Shown: positions 22,643-34,839, numbered from the stretch's first letter. The stretch: DNA of 64,000 nucleotides from Przewalskia tangutica (GCA_029844215.1 JAQGDG010000046.1:248001-312000); one strand, 5' to 3'. Translations and numbers: made by a program. Notes: generated by a model not told the origin, from the sequence alone.

Positions 22643-24445
22643 CTAACTAGTAGCAAGTCTTGTCATTTCTACACTTAGAAAAATTAGAGAGCCCTTGTGC
22701 TTGAGAGGAAGCTCTCGGGTTTGGCTAAGCTCTCACATGAAATTTTTTAGTTTGTGATCCATTAGCCACTAGACTTAAACCCAATGTCCCTAAGGGTATT
22801 ATAAGGTTATCTCAATAGAAAGATTTCGGAAAAAACGCATTTTTACGTTAGTCGCAAGGCGGAAACTAAAGGAGTTCTTCAACTTTGAAGTTGGAACTTG
22901 AAGATGGGTTCTTCATAGGCCTCTAAGGAGTGCTTGGAGCGGATTGTAACCTAAGGAAAGGAGCTAAGAATTGCTAAGGCGCGATTTTGGAATCTTGGAA
23001 ATTTTAAGGGCTTATAAAGGTATATTCTTGTCGTTTTAGCAATTAAGGTTTACTTATCATTGTAGCTATGGTTATTAGCAAGCATGAGTTTTATAGTATG
23101 AAGTTTGATAAGTATTTGGACTATTGGAACCCTAATCCGAAATCTAGCATGTTTAGCTTTAAGATTTCAATTCAAGTCGATTATTAGTTAAGTCGTCACA
23201 TGTTGTATAAAGAAGGAAATTATAGTTGTTGAAGTTGTTTATGACTAAATAACATGTTGACCTAAGAACTTGGAATTGGTAAAGGGTTGGAAAAGACTTA
23301 GTGTTGCTATGTAAGTTGGCCGAGAATTGGCTAGTGTGCATTAGACTACTTCGTATGAATTGTGGGGCGGAATTTTACGATTGTAAGGCGTGTAATCCCC
23401 TTTGTTTGGTTGTTGATCGAGCCTTAAAGGTGGCTTGTTGGTTATTGTATTCGCCTGAAAAGGTGGCAAAGTGAGTAGAAACAAAGGAAGTGCTGCCCGA
23501 TTTTCCGTAGAATTAGAGACCAAATATTTAGTATTATTCTACGTTAGAGACTAGAAGTTGATAGTCTTGTTGTGACCATTATAGGTTGACACTTCTACGT
23601 ACGGCGTATTCGGCTTAGCTTGTGGATTTAGCCGAAAAGGTATGTGAACTATCTCCTCTTCTAGCATGATTCCTTAAGATTAAGAAAGTATGTTCTACTC
23701 CTTAAATGATCCATTCCTTGGTTGTATTTGGATTGCCTAGAATAGAATTTGTTCTATGAACTTTCTTGATTGTACTTTGATGTTTAAATTGTAAGTTGTA
23801 AAATCCATTTTCTTAGTGAAGTTTGGATTCTTAAAAGTGAAAGTATTTTACTTAAAGTACATAGAGTCTTGAAAAAGAAGTGGTTTCCAAATCGTTCGGC
23901 TAGTGCCTTAGTTCCAAAAACCTAAAGGTCATTATAATGACTTTAGGGGAGTCAAAGGAGTGATTTACTTATTTGATTTAAAAGAGGAGAAAGTACATGG
24001 TTTAAGAGAAGTAACTTGTCTTAAAGGTGTGAGTTACTTGAAGTTTAAAAGTAGAAGAAACTTGTTTTCTATATATTAAGATACTTGAAGTGTTTTGAAA
24101 GTTAAGAACTTGATTTGTAAGTATGTGATACTTGGTTTTAATAGTATAAGTCTCTTGGTTAAAAAAAGGAATGGATATGTCTAAAACCATAAAGGGTTAT
24201 AACGGCTTTATGGGAAGTTGGTTATAACGGCTTTATGGAAGATTTAGAAAGTTGTCTATTTTGATTAAAGGGCATAAGATGCCTAGATTGTGAAAATTTG
24301 AAGTTACTTGATTTCAAGCCTTGAAATGAGTTTTCTAAACGTGTAGTAACTTACTTTGAAAAATAGACATGCCTTGATACTACGGGTGTTAGTATCTTGG
24401 GATTTTACACAAAAAGGAGTCTTTTGAAAAGAATGTACGTACGTA

Positions 24446-24733
24446 GTACTTTGGCCTGTTTAATTGAGAATTATTCTATGTATGCCTTGATAAGTACTTT
24501 GGCTTGTTAAAAGAGAATTATTCTATGTATGCCTTGATTAGTACTTTGGCTTGTTAAAAGAGAATTATTCTATGTATGCCTTGATTAGTACTTTGGCTTG
24601 ATAAATTGAGAATTTGTCTAACTGTGCCATGATAAGTACTTTGGCTTGTTAAAAGAGAATTATTCTATGTATGCCTTGATAAGTACTTTGGCTTGTTAAA
24701 AGAGAATTATTCTATGTATGCCTTGATTAGTAC
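24446..24733 (+). repeat. 47/48-bp minisatellite of F2, left part
   Basis: About six units starting AGTACTTTGGCTTGTTAAAAG and ending TATGCCTTGATT. Units alternate between a TTAAAAGAGAATTATTC form and an ATAAATTGAGAATTTGTC form. E4 is inserted inside a unit, and the array goes on at 34561-34735. Confidence 0.92.
24729..24733 (+). repeat. E4 target-site duplication, left copy
   Basis: AGTAC directly before TGTCACGACC; the matching copy is at 34561-34565. Confidence 0.92.
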
Positions 24734-25329
24734 TGTCACGACCCATTCCGGGGCCCGTAACTGGTGCCTTACCGGGGCACCCAAGTAGCCATACATCAGA
24801 GTAATCAGCGGAAATATAAAACAAGACAAGAAACAATTTATAAAATAAGACACAGTTTATGTGAACAAACGTCGCCTTTCGGCATATATATATAAACAAG
24901 GTTTAGCGATTCCGACATCGCATAACATGACTACGCACTTAAGGAAATATACAACTATGGCGGGACAGGCCCCGCCATACCCCCTATACAAAACTATCTA
25001 CAACAGGAGATCATACCAAAAGTAGAGCCTCCGGAAGAGACGGAGCTCCCGACACCAACGTAGATCCTAAGGATGCGGATCTAGCACCGCTGCCCTTACT
25101 GCGCATGAACGCACTTGGCCCGAGGTCGCATACAGTACTAAGTATGCGAAATCAGTAGTACTTAAATGAAAACATATCATTTTAAAACCGGTTTACAAAT
25201 ATGTGTGAAACAACCAAGGAAACCGCACATAGTGCCACATCACAAACAAGAGCAACAATAGGTAAATCGTAATAGGTTTTGTCTAGGCCGCGAATGATCG
25301 AACAGGCCACTCGCCCATCATCATTCTGC

Positions 25330-25560
25330 AAGCCTAATCCTGACTCCCGAGTCCGCATAGGCCACTCACGGGCCCGCATGAGGCATAACCCCGCATCGAG
25401 GGTAGCTACTCCTCAACGCCCCGACTCGTTGTCCGCATGACACATGCACCGCATGAGGCATAACCCGCATACTAACTCGAACTCGTAGCTCCGCATAGGC
25501 CCCCTCGACCCACATGAGGTATTCTCGAATCATGGTCCTGCATCACTGAAGTCTACCCGC
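25330..25560 (-). repeat. Minisatellite slot, E4 3' LTR
   Basis: Imperfect repeats on CCGCATGAGGCATAACCCCG and GTAGCTACTC..AACGCCCCGACTCG words. The partner slot at 32730-32945 is similar but reshuffled by small losses. Confidence 0.6.
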
Positions 25561-26758
25561 ATCGAGGCGCCAATCCCTGTATCACCTCAAGAGGTGAGTG
25601 ATATAGTACTAACACAACAGCTTATAGTTCAAACAACATAAGCATAAGTAAGACTGACCTCTTTACACAAACGTTACAAGATACTAGCACATAGCGTCAC
25701 AATATGTCTACTCACCAAAACCATCTTATTATACCTTTCAGAAATCAATACAAGTCTTTTTATAAAACACATAAGTAAACTGTTCCTTTTTATAAAACTT
25801 AAGCCGTTATACTTAACTTCCCATAAAGCTAGTATAACCCTTAAGCTTCTTGTTTTAAAAACAACTATTCTTCTTCTTTTAAAACTGTGTTATAATTCTT
25901 TTGAAAGTCTTTTTAAGATCTTTATTATTCAAGCTTAAGTCGCAAGACATTGACGTAAGTATTATTCAGGGTTAAGTCAAAAGACATTGCCGTAGTTATT
26001 ATTCAGTTAACACATGTACGTCTACCGTACTATATATATATTTAAAATATCATGCTTTAGGAAGAATCACATACCTTCTCGTAAAACCGCGCCAAGTTGA
26101 ATATGTCGGCGTCAGAATCACTATAATAGTCGACACGCCTAACAACGTTCGACTACTTTGTAAACTTCTAAACAGAGGGTTCTATATCCTACGGAAAATT
26201 GGGCGACTTCCCTACCGGTGAGCTACTCAAGTTCATCGTGAAAACAATCCTATGTAAGTCTGTTTGATTATTCTTCTTTTAAACCCTTCTACTTGGTAAT
26301 ACCTCAATTCTATTACATGATATTCTTCTAAGTATTTAATACTTATTCTTATACTTCTACAAGATGCATTCTCTAATACAAAAGAGGGTTAGGATTATTT
26401 ACCTCGGTAAGCCCAATAATATCCTAGATAAAGTCGCGCTGAGCAAGGTTTTGCTCTAAGTTGTATGCGCTCAGGTAGCTCGAAACCTTAGAAGTTCTTC
26501 ACAACTTCTACTAAGGACTAAGGGATTTGGGCTAGAGTATTTTGGGCATTATAACAATACTAGAAGGCAACTTTTCTACCAAGGGAGGGTAGAATTTTGG
26601 CTATGCTAGGGGCCTCGGCCAAACTACTAGGCTAGAGGGGGTATTCGGCCAGGGCCTTCACAAGGGGAGGAGGGTTGGACGAAAGGCTACAAAGGGAGAG
26701 GAGAGGATTTTCAAGACTTGGAAAGATTTGTGGATGAAGAACTCTTCATCTCTGAGGG

Positions 26759-26766
26759 TATTTATA
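26759..26766 (-). promoter_or_regulatory. TATA box, E4 3' LTR
   Basis: TATAAATA on the minus strand, 405 nt from the LTR start at 27171. Confidence 0.6.
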
Positions 26767-27171
26767 GGTCAAGAAGTGGCCAACCAATGGCCAAGATTAA
26801 GACAAGTGCAAGGCAAGTGTAGGGTGAAGATTTACTCCACACAAATATCCTACCAACTCCTTGACTTGTGCACAAGGCACAAAAAACGTGCCAATGCTCT
26901 CCAATTTCGTCCAATGGACGATTCGTTCATCAATGGGAGGGTGCCGAGTGTCGCCCTCGTTGGTCAAAATGTTTCGTCTCTCGGAAAAATCCGCAAAAAT
27001 TAGAAATGGCATAGCCGGAATTTACCCAACAAAAGCTGTGGAAACGTTTCGTCGGAAAACGATTCTTTTAGTGAGTTGTGCACAAATAAAAAACGTCCAA
27101 GGCTTATCTTTAAGGCTAGACTTTTGTACGTATTCCCTTACGTACATACTCTGGAAATACGGGGTATAACA

Positions 27172-27206
27172 TTCTCCCCCCCTTAGAAACATTCGTCCCG
27201 AATGTT
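27172..27206 (-). other. E4 polypurine tract and PPT-side hairpin
   Basis: On the minus strand: AACATTCG-GGA-CGAATGTT (27188-27206), then the purine run CTAAGGGGGGGAGAA (27172-27186), then the LTR TG. The tract primes plus-strand DNA synthesis. Confidence 0.88.
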
Positions 27207-27309
27207 CCTTCCCAAGACAGTTAACGATAAGATTCTTCATAACTTAAACAGTTTACAAAAGCCACATACGGCCACAAAACAACACTTAGGCATAAACGAT
27301 AATGGAAAT

Positions 27310-27500
27310 TTACAAGTAGGAAAGTGAATTACCTGGAGGTGTGGGGAATAGGTGAGGATACTTCTGCCTCATGTCCTCCTCGGCTTCCCACGTCATCTCC
27401 TCTCTGAGCTCGTTCCGCCACAAGACTTTGACGGAAGCCACATTCTTCGTCACAGACGCCTAACTTTGACGATCGACTATCGCTATGGGAATCTCCTCAT
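27310..27500 (-). CDS. E4 chromodomain at the polyprotein C terminus
   Basis: On the minus strand, the stretch after LSYEEIPIAIVDRQ reads, after one frameshift near 27460, KNVASVKVLWRNE and then TWEAEEDM..YPHLF, ending PPGNSLSYL and a stop at 27310-27312. VKVLWRN followed by TWE.E.DM is the signature of plant chromovirus chromodomains, a short fold thought to bind methylated histone tails and target integration. The aromatic W in VLWRN and the TWE strand are present. It is the most intact part of pol. Start and end are approximate because no separate start codon exists. Confidence 0.85.
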
Positions 27501-28610
27501 ACGATAACCCCTGGTCACTGGACATCGCCAATCGGGTGTACCCTAAATGGATCCCGATACATCTCCTCAAAGATAGATCGTGAAAAACCGGATGCCGCCT
27601 CCGGTCGGACGGCGGCAGATCCAACTCGTAGGCAACCTTGCCTACCTGCGACAATCGAACGACCCAATGTACCTGTAATGAGTTTCCCTTCTTCCGAATC
27701 TCATCACACCTTCATGGGTGTGACACTAGGAAAACCCAATCATGAACCTCGAACTCAAGATGCCGACGACGATGATCTCGCATACGACTTATCGACTGAG
27801 CATCAATAGCGCCTCGGATAAGCTTCACCTTATCCATCGCTTGTACCAAATCTGGTCCCACTAGCCGCACTCGCCACATCGAACCAACCTATAGGCGATC
27901 TGCACTTCCCATACAAGGCCTCGTAAGGCGCCATCGAATCTTTGGGTGGTAGCTATTATTATACGCGAACTCAACCAGAGGCAAATGATCCTCCCAACTA
28001 CCACGAAGTCAATAACACAGCTCGCGACATATCCTCGAGAGTGCGGATAGTGCGCTCTGCTCCGTCCGTGCGTGGATGAAATGCAAGACTCGTGCTCGCT
28101 GCGTCCCTAAACCTCTCTAGAAGGACCTCGTAAGTTAGCCGTGGCGGGCTCCTGCATGCGATATGATCGGTAGGGACTCCATGCGATCGACGATCTCTCG
28201 GATGTAAAGTCCGCATAATCCTCAGAAAAAGTCGTCTGACGGGAAGAAAGTGGGCTGATTTCGTCCACCGTCGACGATAACCCATATAGAATCATGTCTC
28301 CTCCGAGTGCGAGGTAATCCTGCGATAAAGTCCATGTTGATTACCTCCACTTCCGGTCGGGATCTCAATCGTCAGAACAAACCACCGTGCCTCTCGGTGT
28401 TCTACCTTCACTGCGACAACACGGGCACCGAGCTACGAACTCGCAACGTCCTCTTCAAGCCATCCCACCAATACGGATCTAAGGTCGTGGTACATCTTGG
28501 TCGACCGGATGGATGAAACGCGCACGTGTGCTTCCCAAGAACCTGCTGCCAAGTCCCGAGACATCCGGAACACACCTCGCCCTCAAACCTTAGCACCCCA
28601 TCGGTGCTAC
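27500..28610 (-). CDS. E4 integrase (frameshifted)
   Basis: Catalyses insertion of the cDNA. Read in order on the minus strand: GVLRFEGEVC at the N terminus (about 28600), a zinc-binding-type H..H region with YWWDGLKR (about 28460), the MDFIAGLP stretch with the first catalytic Asp (28313-28340), a TKSAHFLPVR stretch (about 28235-28270), the LHGVPTD region before the second Asp (about 28160, eroded), FHPRTDG.AERTI.TLEDM with the catalytic Glu (28030-28085), VEFAYNNSYHP (about 27950-27980) and a KVAYELDLPP C-terminal piece (27600-27645). At least five frame changes occur; the central core around the second Asp is poorly readable. It continues into the chromodomain. Confidence 0.82.
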
Positions 28611-28829
28611 TCAAAGGACCACTTGCCCTCACGAAGAGGCAGATCACGATATCGAATCAAAGTGGATCCTCGAATTGCCTCTTCACCTCCTCGGCGATGG
28701 AAGACTCGCAACCTCACGAACTCTAACACCACCGCTATCGGAATCAATCAAACGGACACCAAGGCTCGCTAATCGATGCAAATCACGAACCATGTCCCTC
28801 TCTCTCTGCACATCGATAGGCTCCCATCG

Positions 28830-29170
28830 ACCTACGACTAAGAGCATACGCCTGACATTGGCCTTCCCGGGTGGTACAGATATCAACATCGTAATCCTTA
28901 AGCAACTCTAACCACCGCCTCGCCGTAAGTTCAGCTCCTCTGGCAAGATATCTGGAGGCTCTTGTGGTCAGTAAAATATCCACGTGAACCCCATACAAAT
29001 AGTGCCTCGGATCTTCAAGCGTGAATCACACCGCCAACTCAAATCATGGGTGGGGTAGTTCCTCGTGTTTCTTCACTGTCGGGATGCATATGCTATAACT
29101 GCCATGCTGCATCAACACATCCCAACCCGATGCCCGACGCATCACAATACACGACATAACCATATGGACC
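28830..29170 (-). CDS. E4 RNase H domain (frameshifted)
   Basis: Degrades the RNA strand during cDNA synthesis. Read on the minus strand: YGYVVYCDASGIGLGCVLMQ with the first catalytic Asp (about 29110-29170), KKHEELPHP (29060) and a FELAV stretch with the catalytic Glu after a stop (about 29030). Then come HYLYGVHVDI (about 28985) and RRWLELLKDYDVDI (28900-28940), followed by an eroded ADALSR tail near 28840. The expected TDH Asp motif after GVHVDI is blurred by a shift. It follows RT directly, as in the family. Confidence 0.82.
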
Positions 29171-29199
29171 TGCGGAAGAGTAAGAAGCGAGGCGGTCGT

Positions 29200-30130
29200 C
29201 GGTCTCTTTCAAAGAATCGAAACCACGCTCCACAAGCATCACCCATCAAACTTGGCTGCCACGAGTCACCTAGTCAATGGTGCGAAGATAAGCAAACTTC
29301 TCCACGAACCGCCGATAATATCTGCAAGGCCTGTAAAATCGCGAACCTCGCCGGAGTAGTAGGTCTAGGCCAAATCTGGCGCCGATCTTGGTCGTATCCA
29401 CTCGAATGCCATCAGCCGGCAATATGCCCAAGAAACGCCATCAAGTCAACCAAAACTCATATTTGGAAAACTTGGCGTAACAAGCTGGTCTCGAGAAGCC
29501 ATCGGCCTGATCCTCAAATGCTCGCGTGCTCCCCGCTCTGAGCGAGAATAAACCAAGATATCATCAATGAACACTATCACAAACGTGTCCAAAAATGGTT
29601 TGAACACTCGGTTCATCAAATCCATGAATACCGCCGGAGCATTGGTCAACCCAAAAGACATGACCCTGAACTCATAATGCCCGTACCGGGTCCGGAATGC
29701 AGTCCTAGGGACATCCACCTCTCGACGAACGATGATAGCGATCGCGGATCAATCTTGGAGAAACATCTCGCGCTCGCAGAATCGGTCGAACAAATCATCA
29801 ATCACAGGAAGGGGTATACATTCTTAATGGTCACCTTGTTCAGCTGCCTGTAGTCAACACACATGCGCAGCGTCCCGTCCTTCTTCTTCACGAACAATAC
29901 CGGCGCCCCCCAGGGAGAAACACTAGGTCTGATAAAACCCTTCTCCAGCAAATCCCTCAGCTGGTCCTTCAACTCCCTCAACTCGGCAGGTGCCATTCTG
30001 TATGGCGGAATGGAAATAGGCCGAGTATCTGGCAACACATCTATACAAAACTCGATCTCCCTCTCAGGAGGGATACCCGGGAGGTCATCTGGAAACACGT
30101 CTGGGAACTCGCTGACTACTGGAACTGACT
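29200..30130 (-). CDS. E4 reverse transcriptase (frameshifted)
   Basis: Copies the element RNA into cDNA. On the minus strand a clean stretch (30130-29805) reads EFPDVFPDDLPGIPPERE, then YRMAPAELRELKDQL, GFIRPSVSPWGAPVLFVKKK and MCVDYRQLNKVTIKN. After a break, DVPRTAFRTRYGHYEFRVMS, FGLTNAPAVFMDLMNRVF and the catalytic VFIDDILVYS (29544-29574) follow intact. Both Asp of the FIDD (YxDD-type) box are present. The first catalytic Asp region (FSKID, about 29740) is present before another shift. The connection (KYEFWL, FLGHI) is readable near 29430-29480. It is the best-preserved part of pol. Confidence 0.92.
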
Positions 30131-30179
30131 GAAAATCTGGTACCGCAGCTTCAGTATCAAACACCCGAACGAGATGGTA

Positions 30180-30620
30180 GATATACCCCTTCTGCACCAT
30201 CTTCCTAGCCTTGAGGTAGGAAATAAACCTACCCCTCGGCGATACCGTGCTCCCCTCCCACTCAACAACCGGCTCTCGAGCTGGAACCGTACTACTCTCT
30301 CTGCGGTCTACATTGGCGTAGCAAGCTAGCCAATCCGTCCCATAATCACGTCGAAGTCAATCATCTCAACTCTATCAAGTCGGCTGGGTCCGACGTAAAT
30401 AGTCACGGGACAAGGTCTATATACGCCGAGCTACCACCGAATCACCCGGCTGGCGTAGCTACCTCGAAAGAGTCTATGGACTCGTGCTCTATCCCTATCC
30501 TACTAGCAAAGGGGATATATGGGGCAGTAGAACCGGATCTATCAAAGCATATACATCAAACCCAGAACCTGATAAGTTACCTGTGACGACATCAGGTGAG
30601 GCCTCCTGATCCTGTCGGCT
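30180..30620 (-). CDS. E4 protease region (frameshifted)
   Basis: The retropepsin-like aspartic protease that cuts the Gag-Pol polyprotein. On the minus strand NLSGSGFDVYALIDP (about 30530-30575) leads into the active-site position. The residues after ALIDP read VLLPHISP, which looks like loss of one G at the DPG.. active site. PQNRIYALSS and SPDVVTGN just before are the usual linker from the nucleocapsid. It joins RT through QKGYIYHLVRVFDTEA (about 30140-30195). The weakest of the pol domains, recognised mainly by position and the ALIDP motif. Confidence 0.65.
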
Positions 30621-30699
30621 TGACAAAGCATAAATTCGGTTCTGAGGACCGCTAGAATCTGAGACGAGCCACGACCTCTGCCGCGACCTGGCGACCCAT

Positions 30700-31905
30700 A
30701 TGTACCACGCCTCGGGCGAGTAAGCGCAGGAGATGATGATGCGACAACAGAACTGGTGAGCCCTACCACCGCCACGCCGGTCGGACGATCCCTCGCAGTG
30801 ACCCTGCCGCCTGGTGTAACAAGCTCCAAAAACGGTACCACACTTCCCGTAATGGGATCTACCGCATCGGCCACACTGGGGGGGTGGTCCCGATCGGCCC
30901 GACTCTGCTACTGACATCCGAAGCCTCAGGGCCCGGTCGCCCTCGGATACTCTGGTGTCTGAGGGCGGTCGAGTGCTCGAATGGTGGTGCAAATCTAGAC
31001 TGCTGCTGAGGCCGCCCACCACGATAGCCACCAGAAGACCCTCCCGTCCTGGCCTTCTTCTGCTGCTGTCTGTCCACTCGTCGACCTCTGCGCTCCTCGC
31101 ATCCAAGGGCGTGAGCCTGCATGCGGGTAATGTCCATACCCGGCTGAAGAGAAACACCCGCACATGACTCGGCCATGTAATCATCTAGCCCGGTGACGTA
31201 GCGGTGCACCCTATCCTCCATATCTGCTACCAATGCTGGGACATATCGAGCCAACGAATCAAACTCAACGTTGTACTCCCTAACGGTGCGTCCTCTCTGC
31301 CTCAGCATCAAGAATCTATCGGCCCGTGCCCTCCTCATCTGTGGAGGCAAGAAATGAGTGAGAAAGGCCTCTGAAAACTCATCCCAAGTAGCTGGGGACG
31401 CGTGCTCTCCCCGGGATAACTCCCATGAATCAAACCAATCGACTGCGGTATCACGCAGCCGATGCGAACCGAAGGTCACAGACTCTGTCTCTGAGGCCTT
31501 GATCACCCGCATGATCCTCTGAAGCTGACGGATGAACTCCTGCGGATCATCCTCCGGCCTCGACCCGTAAAACTCTGGCGGGCTACAACTCAAGAAATCT
31601 CGTAGTCTCAAACTATACGCCTCGTGTACCACAGTGCGACCGAGCTGAGCTGGAATCGCCGCGTCAGCCTCTCGCCGTGTCGCCACAACTCTAGCCAATA
31701 GTGGGCCATCTCCTTGTACCTAACTCCTCGCCCGGTGTGGGACAGGAGGTGTGGGTACTGTGGTCTCTGCTGGGGTTGGCGGCGTCATAGAACTCGCCGT
31801 CTCTGGTATAGACTGGGCCTGAGCCCTCGTGACTCTGGGTGTCCTGCTAGCAGCTCCCTCGGCTGCCTTGCCCTTCTGGGCCCGGGTTGCCTTACGTGGA
31901 GGCAT
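30700..31905 (-). CDS. gag: E4 gag (capsid and nucleocapsid), frameshifted
   Basis: Forms the virus-like particle. Start chosen at MPPRKATRAQ (31905), the same start as in the gag-only elements; an in-frame Met two codons upstream is possible. A basic, Pro-rich N terminus to about 31725 is followed by one frame change. A long clean stretch (31698-30859) then contains SLRLRDFLSCSPPEFYGS, LGRT, FGSHRLRDTAVDWFDSWE, FLTHFLPPQMRRARADRFL and EYNVEFDSLARYVPALVADM, then a basic region. The CGRCGRSHYGKC knuckle (about 30850-30880) and an eroded C..C..QGH knuckle follow. It is the best gag in the window and runs on into protease, as in a Gag-Pol fusion. Confidence 0.92.
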
Positions 31906-32087
31906 AAGCATAGAAAGGAATACGTTAGAGGGTCCAACCTATAACCACGGCTAAAGCACGATCTCGTAATGAGAAAAAATGGAAACCAATCCTAAATATC
32001 CTATAGCCTCACGATTATTGGTGTGGTGCCTGACACCGATAATCAAGACTACTAGATACGATGCAGAGACACTTTCCGAGATTAATC

Positions 32088-32098
32088 GCTCGATACCA
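32088..32098 (-). other. E4 primer-binding site
   Basis: TGGTATCGAGC on the minus strand, just inside the 5' LTR; one base short of the initiator-Met complement TGGTATCAGAGC. Confidence 0.8.
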
Positions 32099-32102
32099 CT
32101 TT

Positions 32103-34560
32103 TGTCACGACCCATTCCGGGGCCCGTAACTGGTGCCTTACCGGGGCACCCAAGTAGCCATACATCAGAGTAATCAGCGGAAATATAAAACAAGACAAGA
32201 AACAGTTTATAAAATAAGACACAGTTTATGTGAACAAACGTCGCCTTTCGGCATATATATATAAACAAGGTTTAGCAGTTACATCCGAAACACATGCAAC
32301 ATGACTACAGACCTCTGAAATATACAACTATGGCGGGGCGGGGCCGCCATACCTGACTATACAAAACTATCTACAACAGGAGATCATACCAAAAGTAGAG
32401 CCTCGGAAGAGATGGAGCTCCACACCAACGTAGAGATCATAAGGATGCGGATCTAGCACTGCTTGCCCTTACTGCGGCATGAACGCAGCCCCGAAGGAGG
32501 TCGATAACAGTACTAAGTATCTGGCAGTAAAGTACTTAAATGAAAACATATCATTTTAAAACCAGTTTACAAATATGTGAAACAACCAGAAACCGCACAT
32601 AGTGCCACATCACAAACAAGAGCAACAATAGGTAAATCGTAATAGGTTTTGTCTAGCTGCGAATGATCGAAAGCAGGCCACTCGCCCACATCATCGTGCA
32701 AGCCTAATCCTGACTCGAGTCCGCATAGGCCACTCACATGGGCCCGCATGAGGCATAACCCCGTCGAGGGTAGCTACTCGCAACGCCCGACTCGCTGTCC
32801 GTCTGGCTCGTTGTCCGCGTAGCCATAGACGCGTGAGGCATAACCCCGCATACTAACCGGAAATCTCGTGAGCCCCGGCCCCGCGTAGGTATTCTCGAAT
32901 CATGGTCCCGCATCACTGAGTCTACCCCGCGTCGGAGGCGACTTAACCCGGTATCACCTCGAGGTGAGTGATATAGTACTAACACAACGACTTATAGTTC
33001 AAACAACATAAGCATAAGTAAGACTGACCTCTTTACACAAACGTTACAAGATACTAGCACATAGCGTCACAATATGTCTACTCACCAAAACCATCTTATT
33101 ATACCTTTCAGAAATCAATACAAGTCTTTTTATAAAACACATAAGTAAACTGTTCCTTTTTATAAAACTTAAGCCGTTATACTTAACTTCCCATAAAGCT
33201 AGTATAACCCTTAAGCTTCTTGTTTTAAAAACAACTATTCTTCTTCTTTAAAGCGTATTTATAATTCTTTTGAAAGTCTTTTAAGATCTTTATTATTCAA
33301 GCTTAAGTCGCAAGACATTGCCGTAAGTATTATTCAGCTTAAGTCAAAAGACATTGCAGTAGTTATTATTCGATTAACACACGTATACCGTACTATATAT
33401 ATATTATAAAATATCATGCTTTAGGAAGAATCACATACCTTCTCAGCGAAAACCGCCTGCCAAGTTGAATATGTCGCGTGCAGAGAATCAGCCTATAATA
33501 GTCAGACACGTCTAACAACGTTCAGACTACTTTGTAAACAGTTCTAAACAGAGGGTTCTATATCCTACGGAAAATTGGGCAGTACTTCCCTACCCGGTGA
33601 GCTACTCAAGTCTCATCGTGAAAATCCCATGTAAATCTGATTTGATTATTCTTCTTTTAAACCCTTCTACTTGTAGTAATCAATTCAATTCTGATATTCT
33701 TCTAAGTATTTAATACTTATTCTTATACTTCTACAGATGCATTCTCTAATACAAAAGAGGTTAGGATTATTTACCCTGTAAGCCCAATAATATCCTAGAT
33801 AAAGTCGCGCTGAGCAAGGTTTTGCTCTAAGTTGTATGCGCTCCAGAGTCTCAAGAAACCTTAGACGTTCTTCACAACTTCTACGAAGTACTAAGGGATT
33901 TGGGCTAGAGTATTTTGGGCATTATAACAATACTAGAAGGCAACTTTTCTCCCCAGGGAGGGGGGGTAGAATTTTGGCTAGGCTAGGGGGGGCCTCGGCC
34001 AAACTACTAGGCTAGAGGGGTATTCGCCAAGGGCCTTCACAAGGAGGAGGAGGGTTGGACGAAAAGGCTACAAAGGGAGAGGAGAGGATTTTCAAGACTT
34101 GGAAAGATTTGTGGATGAAGAACTCTTCATCTCTAAGGGGGGTATTTATAGGTCAAGAAGTGGCCAACCAATGGCCAAGATTAAGACAAGTGCAAGGCAA
34201 GTGTAGGGTGAAGATTTACTCCACACAAATATCCTACCAACTCCTTGACTTGTGCACAAGGCACAAAAAACGTGCCAATGCTCTCCAATTTCGTCCAATG
34301 GACGATTCAAGTCCATCAATGGGAGGGTGCCAAGTGTCGCCCTCCCGTTGGTCCAAAATGTTTCGTCTCTCGGAAAAATCCGCAAAAATTAGAAATGGCA
34401 TAGCCGGAATTTACCCAACAAAAGCTGTGGAAACGTTTCGTCGGAAAACTATTCGTTTAGTGAGTTGTGCACAAATAAAAAACGTCCAAGGCTTATCTTT
34501 AAGGCTAGACTTTTGTACGTATTCCCTTACGTACATACTCTGGAAATACGGGGTATAACA
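32103..34560 (-). repeat. E4 5' LTR (2.46 kb)
   Basis: Plus-strand ends are TGTCACGACCC and GGGGTATAACA. It matches 24734-27171 throughout with scattered small indels. The terminal hairpin TGTACGTA/TACGTACA (34514-34535) is preserved. It carries the promoter that would drive E4. Confidence 0.93.
34143..34150 (-). promoter_or_regulatory. TATA box, E4 5' LTR (element promoter)
   Basis: TATAAATA on the minus strand, 410 nt from the LTR start. R plus U5 would be about 2.0 kb. Confidence 0.65.
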
Positions 34561-34735
34561 AGTACTTTGGCTTGTTAAAAGAGAATTATTCTATGTATGC
34601 CTTGATTAGTACTTTGGCTTGATAAATTGAGAATTTGTCTAAGTGTGCCATGATAAGTACTTTGGCTTGTTAAAAGAGAATTATTCTATGTATGCCTTGA
34701 TTAGTACTTTGGCTTGATAAATTGAGGATTTGCCT
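34561..34735 (+). repeat. 47/48-bp minisatellite of F2, right part, with the E4 TSD
   Basis: Begins with the second AGTAC copy (34561-34565) and continues the array of 24446-24733 for about three and a half units. Confidence 0.92.
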
Positions 34736-34839
34736 ATGTGTGCTGGAAATAGCCGGTTGTGTGCTATTGGTCTACCAGTCGTTTCGGGGTCATTCCCCGG
34801 GTTTGTGGCATTTGCATAATTCCGTGGATTTGCTACCCA

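Larger units (their letters stand above)
24734..27171 (-). repeat. E4 3' LTR (2.44 kb)
   Basis: Plus-strand ends are TGTCACGACCC and GGGGTATAACA. A terminal hairpin TGTACGTA/TACGTACA lies at 27125-27146. The motif CAATGTCTTTTGACTTAAG occurs twice (about 25930-25992, minus strand). A repeat slot of CGCATGAGGCATAACCCCGCAT words lies at 25330-25560. Confidence 0.93.
24734..34560 (-). mobile_element. E4: nearly complete Ty3/gypsy chromovirus (Tekay/Del type)
   Basis: A 9.83-kb minus-strand element with perfect TSD AGTAC, LTRs of 2438 and 2458 bp, primer site, PPT and a 4.9-kb core. Domain order on the minus strand is gag, protease, RT, RNase H, integrase, chromodomain, the order of Ty3/gypsy chromoviruses. 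The family transposes through an RNA made from the 5' LTR and copied in Gag particles; the chromodomain is thought to steer integration to heterochromatin. It is the only element here with a pol gene. Its LTR ends (TGTTATACCCCGTATTTCC and GGGTCGTGACA) and hairpin-plus-PPT match the gag-only elements. Reading frames are broken in many places. Confidence 0.95.

Noticed and set aside
27998..28911. Plus-strand open frames opposite E4 integrase and RNase H
   Set aside because: They overlap conserved minus-strand pol motifs and have no recognisable features of their own.
27171..32102. Envelope-like gene in E4
   Set aside because: After the chromodomain stop at 27310 only about 100 nt remain before the PPT, leaving no room for a further gene.
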